Positions 8,839 through 16,464 of a DNA stretch of 64,000 nucleotides are shown piece after piece. Source of the DNA: Algoriphagus sp. CAU 1675 (GTDB taxonomy: Bacteria > Bacteroidota > Bacteroidia > Cytophagales > Cyclobacteriaceae); assembly GCF_029222925.1 (NCBI RefSeq), contig NZ_JARHUI010000001.1, forward strand, positions 434,986-498,985, given 5' to 3'. Numbering within the stretch: the first letter of the stretch is position 1; the number at the start of each line of letters is the position of its first letter. The notes under the pieces are model-generated. The model was given only the letters and a program-made list of their open reading frames with translations, was not told the origin of the DNA and made no database searches. The position numbers and the translations under genes are program-made.

Positions 8839-9077
8839 AGTGTTTTAAACATAGAACGCGCAAAATTAAAGTTTTCTCCTTGGGTCGCAAGGCAACACAA
8901 CACATCATTATTGATTGATAAGTTTAAAAAAGAACCATAAAAATTAAAAATAATGATTAAAAATAAGTTATGTGGGTATTTTAAAGCCCTAAAATTCTTT
9001 TTGAAACATAAAAAATTAAAAAATGAGATAAAAAAATATCCATTAAATGATTTTGGTACAATTTTTCAATTAATTTC
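8839..9077. other. AT-rich intergenic region upstream of the PII gene
   Basis: These 239 bases are strongly A+T rich in the last 150. I see no gene, RNA or sigma-54 type GG-N10-GC site. They must contain the promoters of the divergent nucleotidyltransferase and PII genes. Confidence 0.6.
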
Positions 9078-9455
9078 ATGCCGAAATCTCAACAAACCAT
9101 TAAACTCATTGAAAAAATGAAAAAGATAGAGGCGATCATTCGAACCTCACGATTTGATCAGATTCATAACTGCGTGGCAGGAATGGGTGTGAAATTCCTT
9201 TCCTTTTATGAAATCAAGGGGATGGGATTTGAGCATGCCCGACAGGAAATGTATCGAGGGGTCGCCTACGAGCCGGCCTACATACCAAGAACCAAGTTGG
9301 AAATCGTAGTTCCTGATGAGCTAGTGGAAGCAGTGGTCAGCTGCATTCTTAAAGAAGGGAAAACCGGGGAGATTGGAGACGGCAAAATCTTCGTCTTTGA
9401 TGTCTTGGAAGCCTACCGAATCAGAAATAATGACACCGGTGAAAATGCCCTTTGA
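9078..9455 (+). CDS. glnK: P-II family nitrogen regulatory protein
   Basis: PII proteins sense 2-oxoglutarate and ATP/ADP and plug the ammonium channel. The T-loop has MYRGVAYEP with the tyrosine at the usual uridylylation position, and PDELVEAVV and GKIGDGKIFVFDV-like segments form the nucleotide site. The internal ATG at 9117 (MKKIEAIIR) is the usual PII start; 9078 adds 13 residues. Both are possible because no Shine-Dalgarno guides the choice. It lies 35 bases before amtB, and pairing with amtB supports GlnK over GlnB. Confidence 0.93.
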   Translation: MPKSQQTIKLIEKMKKIEAIIRTSRFDQIHNCVAGMGVKFLSFYEIKGMGFEHARQEMYRGVAYEPAYIPRTKLEIVVPDELVEAVVSCILKEGKTGEIGDGKIFVFDVLEAYRIRNNDTGENAL

Positions 9456-9490
9456 TTTAAATCTAGTTTCAATTCAACCTATTCAAACCG

Positions 9491-10720
9491 ATGCAAGACC
9501 TGTTTACAGTTAATAATCTATGGATGATGATAGCTACCATTTTGGTATTTATCATGCATTTGGGCTTTGCCAGTCTGGAAGCCGGACTGACCCGAGCCAA
9601 AAACACCGTTAATATTCTATTTAAAAATACTATTATTCCCGCCATTGGTCTTTTGACCTATGCCTTGGTGGGTTTTAACCTCATGTATCCAGGAGCCGAT
9701 TTTGCAGGATCGTTTTTCGGCTTTTCGGGATTGGGCCTGAGTTTGCCTGAGGGTTGGGATACTTCCAACTACAATGAGGGGTATACCTATTTTACTGATT
9801 TTATCTTCCAGGCCATGTTTGCCGCGACCGCAGCAACCATTGTTTCAGGTGCTGTGGCTGAGCGGATCAAGCTGGGCCCATTTATCTTCTTTTCTGTTTT
9901 ATATGTGGCGATATGCTATCCTATCGTAGGCATGTGGAAATGGGGCGGAGGATTCCTGAACACCTTGGATGTTCCTTTCTATGATTTTGCAGGATCTACC
10001 ATTGTTCATTCCGTAGGGGGATGGGGAGCTTTAATTGGTGCGTATTTATTGGGTCCAAGAATTGGAAAATACACGGAAAGAGGAATGAGTGCGATTCCGG
10101 GGCACAATCTTCCATTGGCTACATTCGGGGTCTTTTTGCTTTGGTTTGGCTGGTTTGGATTCAACGGAGGCTCCGTGTTAAGCGCCGCCCCGGGAGCTGT
10201 TTCCAGGGTATTTGTGACTACTTCAATTGCAGCGGCGGCAGGAGCATTTGGTGCCCTGATTATTTCCTACTTGAAGTTTAAATCCTATGATATTACCATG
10301 GTCCTCAATGGAATTCTCGCGGGATTGGTGGGGATTACGGCTGGTGCTGACCAAATGGGTATTTGGGATTCTGCAATTATCGGATTTATTGGCGGGGCTG
10401 TGGTTGTTTTTGGGGTGGTTCTGTTTGACAAACTCAAAATCGATGATCCCGTAGGTGCTATTTCCGTGCACTTGTTGGGAGGAATCTGGGGTACCTTGGC
10501 AGTAGGCCTTTTTGGAGAATTGGCTGGAATGGATCAGTTTATCTCTCAATTGATCGGAGTCGCAGCTGTTGGCGTTTTCTGTTTCTTATTTGCAGGAATC
10601 ATATTCTTCACATTGAAGAAAACAATTGGAATTCGGGTAGATGAAAAAGAAGAAGTTGAAGGCCTGGACATCAATGAGCATGGCATGAGGGCGTATCCGG
10701 ATTTTGCCAGTAAAGACTAA
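9491..10720 (+). CDS. amtB: ammonium transporter AmtB
   Basis: This is an inner-membrane ammonium channel of 409 residues with about 11 helices. The twin conduction histidines are H173 (GSTIVHSVGG) and H327 (GAISVHLLGG). AGLTRAKNTVN and the WGGGFL segment are family hallmarks. There is no cleavable signal. The tail VDEKEEVEGLDINEHGM is the usual cytosolic end and ends soon after. glnK lies directly upstream, the classic arrangement for control of the channel by PII. Confidence 0.96.
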   Translation: MQDLFTVNNLWMMIATILVFIMHLGFASLEAGLTRAKNTVNILFKNTIIPAIGLLTYALVGFNLMYPGADFAGSFFGFSGLGLSLPEGWDTSNYNEGYTYFTDFIFQAMFAATAATIVSGAVAERIKLGPFIFFSVLYVAICYPIVGMWKWGGGFLNTLDVPFYDFAGSTIVHSVGGWGALIGAYLLGPRIGKYTERGMSAIPGHNLPLATFGVFLLWFGWFGFNGGSVLSAAPGAVSRVFVTTSIAAAAGAFGALIISYLKFKSYDITMVLNGILAGLVGITAGADQMGIWDSAIIGFIGGAVVVFGVVLFDKLKIDDPVGAISVHLLGGIWGTLAVGLFGELAGMDQFISQLIGVAAVGVFCFLFAGIIFFTLKKTIGIRVDEKEEVEGLDINEHGMRAYPDFASKD

Positions 10721-10750
10721 ACCAACTATATAATCAACCATAAAAAATGA

Positions 10751-10781
10751 GCCCCATCCAATTTTGGATGGGGCTTTTTTG
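10751..10781 (+). terminator. terminator after amtB
   Basis: GCCCCATCCA pairs with TGGATGGGGC around ATTT, followed by TTTTTT. It closes the glnK-amtB operon and may also serve the small converging gene. Confidence 0.85.
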
Positions 10782-10784
10782 CAC

Positions 10785-10973
10785 TTAAGTTGCCGGAGCG
10801 AAATGTCTGTTGAGAATCGAGAGGTGGAGTTTCCCAAACATCTCATAACACCAGTGCCTAAATTCCTCCAATTCGCTTGGTAAAATCAGTTTTAGTCCTT
10901 TTTTGAGCTCTCGTTCAAACAGATACTTTGAGAAGCTTACCTTTTCCAAGATGGTCTTCACGTAATTTATCAT
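10785..10973 (-). CDS. conserved small protein, unknown function
   Basis: This 62-residue frame begins MINYVKTILEKVSFSKYLFER. It is a basic, helical protein with a single hydrophobic-polar pattern and no signal. I recall similar short proteins of unknown role in Cytophagia, with a KVSF.K.LFE.EL core and a W.Y..FG tail, which supports a real gene. It converges on amtB across the hairpin at 10751. Confidence 0.6.
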   Translation of the reverse strand: MINYVKTILEKVSFSKYLFERELKKGLKLILPSELEEFRHWCYEMFGKLHLSILNRHFAPAT

Positions 10974-11088
10974 AGCTTAAAGAGTTTAGGTTATATTAAC
11001 TGAATTTAAGTTTTTCTACGGTAGCAAATCCTTTATTGTTGCGTAAAATTGGGTTAATGAAAAAGGAAATATCCTTAATTTCGCAACC

Positions 11089-12534
11089 ATGTCAAAAACG
11101 CTAATCACTTCCCTTTTGGTATTTTACCTGTCGCTTTTTGCCGGTAATTTGTTGGGGCAAGAAGTGGAAGTTGAATTGGGTCCGGACAAAATCGGACTAA
11201 ACGAAACGTTCACTATTAAAATAAACGTTTCCAACGAAAAAATAAAATCCTACGACCAGTTTCCAGAAATCCCGGGTTTTCAGAAACAAGGGATTTCACA
11301 ATCCTCTTCCATGAATGTCATCAACGGACAGGTAACGAGCTCCAATAGTATCATACAATACTACAAGCCCTTGCGGAAAGGAGATTATACACTACCCTCC
11401 TTTAAGATTACCATCAATGGAAACACCTTTGACTTTGAAGGAAAGAAAATAAGCGTAGGCGATCCTGTAAGTTCACAGGGCTCCCTTGGACCTGGGTATG
11501 ATCCTTTTGCGGATTTTTTCGGTAGAACTCAAGAGGAACCCGAATATATTGAATTGGATGATGAGGCTTTCTTTTCCGTATCTGTAGATAAGGAGGAGAT
11601 ATTTGCAGGAGAAGGTTTTTCGATCAATTTGGCATTTTACATGTCTGAGTCAAATCAGGCGCCATTCAATTTCCATAAAGCTGGAGAACAATTGGATGAG
11701 GTTTTGAAGAAAATCAAACCCAGTAAAGCCTGGGAGGAAAATTACAATATCACCAATATTGAACCTGAGCAGGTCATGATCAATGGAAAGCGTTGGGTGA
11801 GGTATAAAGTTTATGAAGCCACTTTTTTCCCATTTTCCGAAGGAGAAATCAATATCCCCAGTATACCCTGGGAAATGATCAAGTACAGGGTGGCAAAGAA
11901 TCCAACCTTTTTTGGATCCAACAGACAAGAGGATTTCAAAACCTTTTATTCAGCTCCAAAGACTGTAAAAGTAAAACCTCTTCCTCCTCATCCATTGAGA
12001 AATGAAGTTTCCGTTGGACAGTTTCAGTTACGCGAGAATATTACCGAATTGGAGGTTGAAACAGGAGAAGGGTTCAACTATAACTTCGGAATAAGTGGGG
12101 TAGGGAATATAAATTCCATTTCAGCTCCTCGCAGGCTTCCTGCACCCAATTTTACGACTTATGACCCCAACGTGCGCCAGCAAATCAATAGAGGCTATGG
12201 TAGGGTTTCCGGTATTAAAGAGTTTAACTATTACATCACCATCAATGAGGCAGCAGAAGTGGAATTGGAGAAGTATTTTGAGTGGATTTATTTTGATCCG
12301 GTCAGGGCTGTGTACGATACCTTGAAGCCAGCTGCTAAAATCCGGGTGGTAGGTGAGAGCAAAGTCAATCAGGCGATTTCCAGTCAAAGACTGGGAGGAA
12401 TCTATGATCGGATCAGCGGCGAGGACAACAAGTTTTTAAACGAGCAATATAAATACTATTTTACGACCGCAATTAACCTCCTTCTATTGGCCTCAGTGGT
12501 CTTTTTGGCGGTGTTTATCATAAGAAAGAAATAA
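11089..12534 (+). CDS. batD: BatD-like aerotolerance protein
   Basis: A signal peptide ([19 protein letters not shown]) precedes beta-rich immunoglobulin-like domains; the opening [18 protein letters not shown] is characteristic of BatD. A single C-terminal helix at about 455-477 ends in IIRKK, placing the bulk in the periplasm. The 481 residues are shorter than many BatD proteins. BatD is usually encoded with BatA, BatB, BatC and MoxR, but none of these is here. The stop overlaps the aroC start by one base (TAATG). Confidence 0.8.
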   Translation: MSKTLITSLLVFYLSLFAGNLLGQEVEVELGPDKIGLNETFTIKINVSNEKIKSYDQFPEIPGFQKQGISQSSSMNVINGQVTSSNSIIQYYKPLRKGDYTLPSFKITINGNTFDFEGKKISVGDPVSSQGSLGPGYDPFADFFGRTQEEPEYIELDDEAFFSVSVDKEEIFAGEGFSINLAFYMSESNQAPFNFHKAGEQLDEVLKKIKPSKAWEENYNITNIEPEQVMINGKRWVRYKVYEATFFPFSEGEINIPSIPWEMIKYRVAKNPTFFGSNRQEDFKTFYSAPKTVKVKPLPPHPLRNEVSVGQFQLRENITELEVETGEGFNYNFGISGVGNINSISAPRRLPAPNFTTYDPNVRQQINRGYGRVSGIKEFNYYITINEAAEVELEKYFEWIYFDPVRAVYDTLKPAAKIRVVGESKVNQAISSQRLGGIYDRISGEDNKFLNEQYKYYFTTAINLLLLASVVFLAVFIIRKK

Positions 12535-13619
12535 TGGGCAATTCATTTGGTAAGCTATTCAAGATCACCACATTTGGTGAGTCCCACGGTATAGCTTTAG
12601 GGGTAATTATTGAGGGTTGCCCGGCGGGTTTGGAGTTGGATATTGAGCAGATCAGAATGGAGATGCAAAGACGGAAACCCGGTCAATCCAAGATTACCAC
12701 CCAAAGAAAAGAGGAGGACGAAATAGAAATTCTTTCAGGAGTTTTCGAGGGAAAAACCACCGGTACTTCCATCGGTATAGTCATTCGAAATGCGGATCAG
12801 AAAAGCAAGGATTACTCTCACATTGCCGATAAATTTCGCCCCTCTCATGCTGATTATACCTATTTTGAAAAATACGGGATTCGGGATTACAGAGGCGGAG
12901 GCAGGAGCAGTGCCCGGGAGACTGCGGCACGGGTAGCAGCAGGAGCGGTAGCCAAGCAGCTTTTGGCTCATAAAGGAATTCAGATTGATGCATTTGTTTC
13001 TCAGGTGGGAGACTTGACTTTGGAAAAACCATATACCGAATTGGATCTTTCCAAAGCTGAGGAAAATATCGTCAGATGTCCTGATCCAGAAATGGCAGAA
13101 AAAATGATAAGCCTTATCGATTCAGTCCGATTGGACAGGGACACCATTGGTGGGGTAGTAAGCTGTGTAATCAAAAACACACCTCCTGGATTGGGAGAGC
13201 CTGTTTTTGACAGACTACATGCCGAATTGGGAAAAGCTATGCTCAGCATCAACGCTGTTAAGGGATTTGAATATGGCAGTGGTTTCGAAGGAGTAAAAAT
13301 GCGTGGTTCCCAGCACAATGATGCCTTTGTGATGGAAGGAGATCGGGTAAAAACCACCACCAATTATTCAGGAGGGATTCAGGGTGGAATTTCCAATGGA
13401 GAAGATATTTATTTCAAGGTTGCATTCAAGCCTGTCGCAACCATCATGCAGGATCAGGAGTCTGTCAATGAGTCCGGAGACACCGTAACTGTCAGTGGGA
13501 AAGGCCGACATGACCCATGTGTTGTTCCTCGTGCAGTACCAATCGTAGAAGCAATGGCCGCATTGGTCATAGCCGATTATTTATTATTGGCAAAAAGCAA
13601 TAAACTTAGGGACTTATAA
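12534..13619 (+). CDS. aroC: chorismate synthase
   Basis: The enzyme uses reduced FMN to convert EPSP to chorismate for aromatic amino acids, folate and menaquinone. The 361 residues begin with the usual [15 protein letters not shown] (GESHG 15-19); [11 protein letters not shown] near 121-131 binds FMN and substrate, and SGGIQGG lies near the C-terminal third. The start overlaps the batD stop by one base, so the two are translationally linked. Confidence 0.96.
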   Translation: MGNSFGKLFKITTFGESHGIALGVIIEGCPAGLELDIEQIRMEMQRRKPGQSKITTQRKEEDEIEILSGVFEGKTTGTSIGIVIRNADQKSKDYSHIADKFRPSHADYTYFEKYGIRDYRGGGRSSARETAARVAAGAVAKQLLAHKGIQIDAFVSQVGDLTLEKPYTELDLSKAEENIVRCPDPEMAEKMISLIDSVRLDRDTIGGVVSCVIKNTPPGLGEPVFDRLHAELGKAMLSINAVKGFEYGSGFEGVKMRGSQHNDAFVMEGDRVKTTTNYSGGIQGGISNGEDIYFKVAFKPVATIMQDQESVNESGDTVTVSGKGRHDPCVVPRAVPIVEAMAALVIADYLLLAKSNKLRDL

Positions 13620-13634
13620 ACCCACAATATAAAT

Positions 13635-14963
13635 ATGCTAAAAAAGATACCTCTTCATACACAGATTATTATAGGCTTGATCCTCGGTTTGGCCTTTGGA
13701 TTGATTTCAATCAAGACCTCGATCCCAAGTTCATTCACCCTGGATTTCATCAAGCCAATCGGCACCATTTTCATCAATGGTTTGAAAATGATCGCTATGC
13801 CTTTGGTGTTGGCTTCTTTGATTATCGGTGTTTCTAACTTAGGAGATATTTCCAAGTTGAGTAGAATCGGAGGCAAAACCATTGTCACCTTTGTGATTAC
13901 AACGATCATTGCAATTTCGGTTGGACTTTCTCTTGTGAATGTTTTTAAACCTGGAAAGAGTTTGCCTGTAGAAACAAGGGAAAACTTGATGAGCCTCTAT
14001 GAAGGCGATGTTGATACCCGTGCAGATGCCGCAGCCAAATTTCAGGAGCAAAGTCCACTCCAGCCCATAGTCGACATGGTTCCTCAAAACCTGTTTCTGG
14101 CTACTACGGATAACGGAGCCATGCTTCAGGTAGTGTTCTTTGCCATTCTTGCGGGTATTGCCTTGTTGCAGATCCCCAAGAGTAAAGCTTCTCCGGTAAT
14201 TGCGTTTTTTGATGGGTTTAATGATCTGATTATACAGATTGTCAATTACATCATGCTCATCGCTCCCTATGGAGTGTTTGCCCTGATGGCATCCCTTATT
14301 GTGGAGATTGCGGGAGACAATCCTGACTCGGCATTTGACTTGCTTTATGCTTTGCTCAAATACAGTTTGATCGTATTGGGAGGCTTGTTCTTTATGATGT
14401 TGGTAGTTTATCCTATCCTACTGAAAAGTTTTACCAGAGTACCATATCTGGATTTCTTCAAGGCGATCCGACCAGCTCAGTTACTTGCTTTCTCAACCAG
14501 TTCAAGCTCAGCCACCCTTCCTGTTACCATGAAAATTGCAGAGGAGGAACTGGGAGTATCTGAAAACATATCAAGCTTTGTACTTCCTCTTGGTGCGACC
14601 ATCAATATGAACGGTACCAGTTTGTACCAAAGTGTGGCAGCAGTTTTCATTGCTCAGGCATTGGGAATGGAACTGAGTTTTTCACAACAACTAATGATTG
14701 TCCTTACTTCCACTCTGGCGGCGATCGGTTCCGCAGGTGTGCCCGGTGCAGGTTTGATTATGTTGATTGTGGTTTTGGAATCCATTGGGGTTCCAGCAGC
14801 GGGAATTGCCCTGATCATGGCACCTGACCGAATCCTGGATATGTTCAGAACCGTAGTAAACGTAACAGGCGATGTGGTGGTCACTACTGTAGTGGCCAGT
14901 ACCGAAGGTGAGTTGCCGGAAGGATTGATCAGAAAAAGTAATCCACTCACTCCAAACGAGTAA
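13635..14963 (+). CDS. dicarboxylate/amino acid:cation symporter (DAACS)
   Basis: A 442-residue inner-membrane transporter with about eight helices and two re-entrant loops. SSSSATLPVT is the serine-rich hairpin HP1, and NMNGTSLYQ is the cation and substrate signature of the GltP/GltPh/DctA family. Glutamate, aspartate or C4-dicarboxylates are the likely substrates; the sequence does not decide among them. It follows aroC at 15 bases and ends in a terminator. Confidence 0.92.
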   Translation: MLKKIPLHTQIIIGLILGLAFGLISIKTSIPSSFTLDFIKPIGTIFINGLKMIAMPLVLASLIIGVSNLGDISKLSRIGGKTIVTFVITTIIAISVGLSLVNVFKPGKSLPVETRENLMSLYEGDVDTRADAAAKFQEQSPLQPIVDMVPQNLFLATTDNGAMLQVVFFAILAGIALLQIPKSKASPVIAFFDGFNDLIIQIVNYIMLIAPYGVFALMASLIVEIAGDNPDSAFDLLYALLKYSLIVLGGLFFMMLVVYPILLKSFTRVPYLDFFKAIRPAQLLAFSTSSSSATLPVTMKIAEEELGVSENISSFVLPLGATINMNGTSLYQSVAAVFIAQALGMELSFSQQLMIVLTSTLAAIGSAGVPGAGLIMLIVVLESIGVPAAGIALIMAPDRILDMFRTVVNVTGDVVVTTVVASTEGELPEGLIRKSNPLTPNE

Positions 14964-14983
14964 ATCATAGAAATTCTCAATAG

Positions 14984-15014
14984 AAAGGTCAGGGTCTGAG
15001 GGCTCTGACCTTTT
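14984..15014 (+). terminator. terminator after the symporter gene
   Basis: AAAGGTCAGGG and CTCTGACCTTTT pair across TCTGAGGG with a T-rich tail, between the symporter and the ccm operon. Confidence 0.7.
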
Positions 15015-15056
15015 GTCTTTTCTGAGAAAAAGCAGCGTTTTCAGGAACTTATGACT

Positions 15057-15064
15057 TATTTTTG
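15057..15064 (+). promoter_or_regulatory. candidate -7 element for the ccm operon
   Basis: TATTTTTG matches TAnnTTTG exactly, 26 bases before the ccmC ATG, with TTTT about 17-20 bases upstream in place of a -33 TTTG. Confidence 0.45.
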
Positions 15065-15089
15065 CACTTGAAAAAGCAAAATTTACCCT

Positions 15090-15764
15090 ATGCGCCAATC
15101 CTGGTGGAAAATTCTGGCAATTGCCCTATTGTTTTATACCATCATTGCAGGACTTCTGATGGATGTACCCCGTCTTCCTATTTTGAATGAAACCATTCGG
15201 GCTCTTCATTTTCATGTGACGATGTGGTTTGGCATGATCCTTATGCTGATTGTTTCGGTGATTTTCAGTATCCGGTATTTGAGGACCAATGACTTGAAAT
15301 TCGATGATCTAGCCATAGAGTTTACAAATGCAGCAATTCTCTTTGGGGTTTTGGGAATCACCACGGGTATGCTATGGGCCAAGTTTACCTGGGGGGATTA
15401 CTGGAGCGGCGATCCTAAGCAGAATGCTTCAGCGATCGGTTTGTTGATGTATTTTGCCTATTTGATTTTGAGAAATTCCCTGACCGACTCCCAGCAGAGA
15501 GCCAGGATCGGGGCTATATATAATATCTTCGCGTTTGCGGCTTTTATTCCCTTGATCTTTGTACTACCTCGTTTGACAGACAGTCTTCATCCGGGAAATG
15601 GCGGCAATCCTGGCTTCAATGCTTATGATTTGGATTCCAAACTAAGGATGGTTTTCTATCCGGCCATTATAGGATGGACATTATTGGGCTCTTGGATCGC
15701 AACTGTTCGTGTCAGAATGCGTAGGGTAGAGAGGACTTTGGAAGATAGAATGATCAATTCCTAA
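15090..15764 (+). CDS. ccmC: CcmC/CcsA-type heme handling protein
   Basis: This 224-residue membrane protein has six helices and the WWD heme-handling signature in WGDYWSGDPKQ. Conserved histidines LHFHVTMW flank it. CcmC delivers heme to CcmE at the outer face of the inner membrane in system I. Position before ccmD and ccmE supports this over a cytochrome c-type CcsA. The next gene starts 3 bases after the stop. ccmA and ccmB are not adjacent. Confidence 0.9.
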   Translation: MRQSWWKILAIALLFYTIIAGLLMDVPRLPILNETIRALHFHVTMWFGMILMLIVSVIFSIRYLRTNDLKFDDLAIEFTNAAILFGVLGITTGMLWAKFTWGDYWSGDPKQNASAIGLLMYFAYLILRNSLTDSQQRARIGAIYNIFAFAAFIPLIFVLPRLTDSLHPGNGGNPGFNAYDLDSKLRMVFYPAIIGWTLLGSWIATVRVRMRRVERTLEDRMINS

Positions 15765-15767
15765 ACG

Positions 15768-16010
15768 ATGAAAAAATTACTCACAATAGCTTTGTTGGTT
15801 TTTAGCCTGAGTGCTTTGGCTCAGGAAAAAATTCCTGTAACTGAATCAGATTATTCCAATAACGCCGTGGAAATGGCTGACCGGATGAGAGCTGATGGAA
15901 AAATCTACGTATTAGTAGGGATCATTGGAATTATCTTCGCTGGGATCACCGTTTACTTGGTAAGTACTGAGCGGAAGATCAGCAAACTGGAAAAAAATCT
16001 TCCATCTTAA
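15768..16010 (+). CDS. ccmD: CcmD family protein
   Basis: An 80-residue protein with a predicted cleavable signal (MKKLLTIALLVFSLSALAQ) and one C-terminal helix (residues about 46-66), ending in a charged segment (STERKISKLEK). Location between ccmC and ccmE, size and topology match CcmD, a small partner of CcmC-CcmE. Family sequence conservation is weak, so the call leans on context. Confidence 0.8.
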   Translation: MKKLLTIALLVFSLSALAQEKIPVTESDYSNNAVEMADRMRADGKIYVLVGIIGIIFAGITVYLVSTERKISKLEKNLPS

Positions 16011-16022
16011 ATTGCCAAAATT

Positions 16023-16439
16023 ATGAAAAAAGGACATTTGGTAGGTATAGGAATCATTGCCATAGCCATCATTATAATTATGACGTCCATCGGGGATGCC
16101 AGCAGTTATGAGACTTTTAATACCGCAATGGAAATGAAAAAAAATGGGAACGATAAGGCAATCCATGTGGTCGGACAGTTGAAAAAAAATACCCAGGGTG
16201 AAGTGGAGGGGATCAATGTCCGTGAAGACAAAACCTCATTTACTTTTATCCTAGTAGATAATGATGGAACCGAGCAGGAGGTGTTTTATAATGAACCTGT
16301 TCCGGCAGACTTCATCCGCTCCGAATCTGTAGTGGTCATCGGATCCTATGAAAATGAAGAAATCTTTATCGCTGACAAAATCCTGATGAAGTGCCCATCC
16401 AAATATCAGGAAACCGACGTGCAGGCGGCGGGAATGTAA
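16023..16439 (+). CDS. ccmE: cytochrome c maturation protein CcmE, CxxxY type
   Basis: This heme chaperone of 138 residues is held by one N-terminal helix (about 6-21) and has a beta-barrel (OB) domain facing the periplasm. Classical CcmE binds heme covalently through a histidine in HxxxY. Here that site reads LMKCPSKYQE, i.e. C124-P-S-K-Y128. This is the cysteine variant described in archaea and some bacteria lacking CcmH. The neighbours ccmC, ccmD and ccmF are present, and no CcmH-like gene is in the operon. Confidence 0.92.
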   Translation: MKKGHLVGIGIIAIAIIIIMTSIGDASSYETFNTAMEMKKNGNDKAIHVVGQLKKNTQGEVEGINVREDKTSFTFILVDNDGTEQEVFYNEPVPADFIRSESVVVIGSYENEEIFIADKILMKCPSKYQETDVQAAGM

Positions 16440-16464
16440 ATTTGAGCAGCAAGACCCTATCAAC

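Noticed and set aside
15768..16010. ccmD as a stray signal-peptide fragment
   Set aside because: Its position between ccmC and ccmE, 3 and 12 bases from the neighbours, and its signal plus single-helix layout support a real gene.
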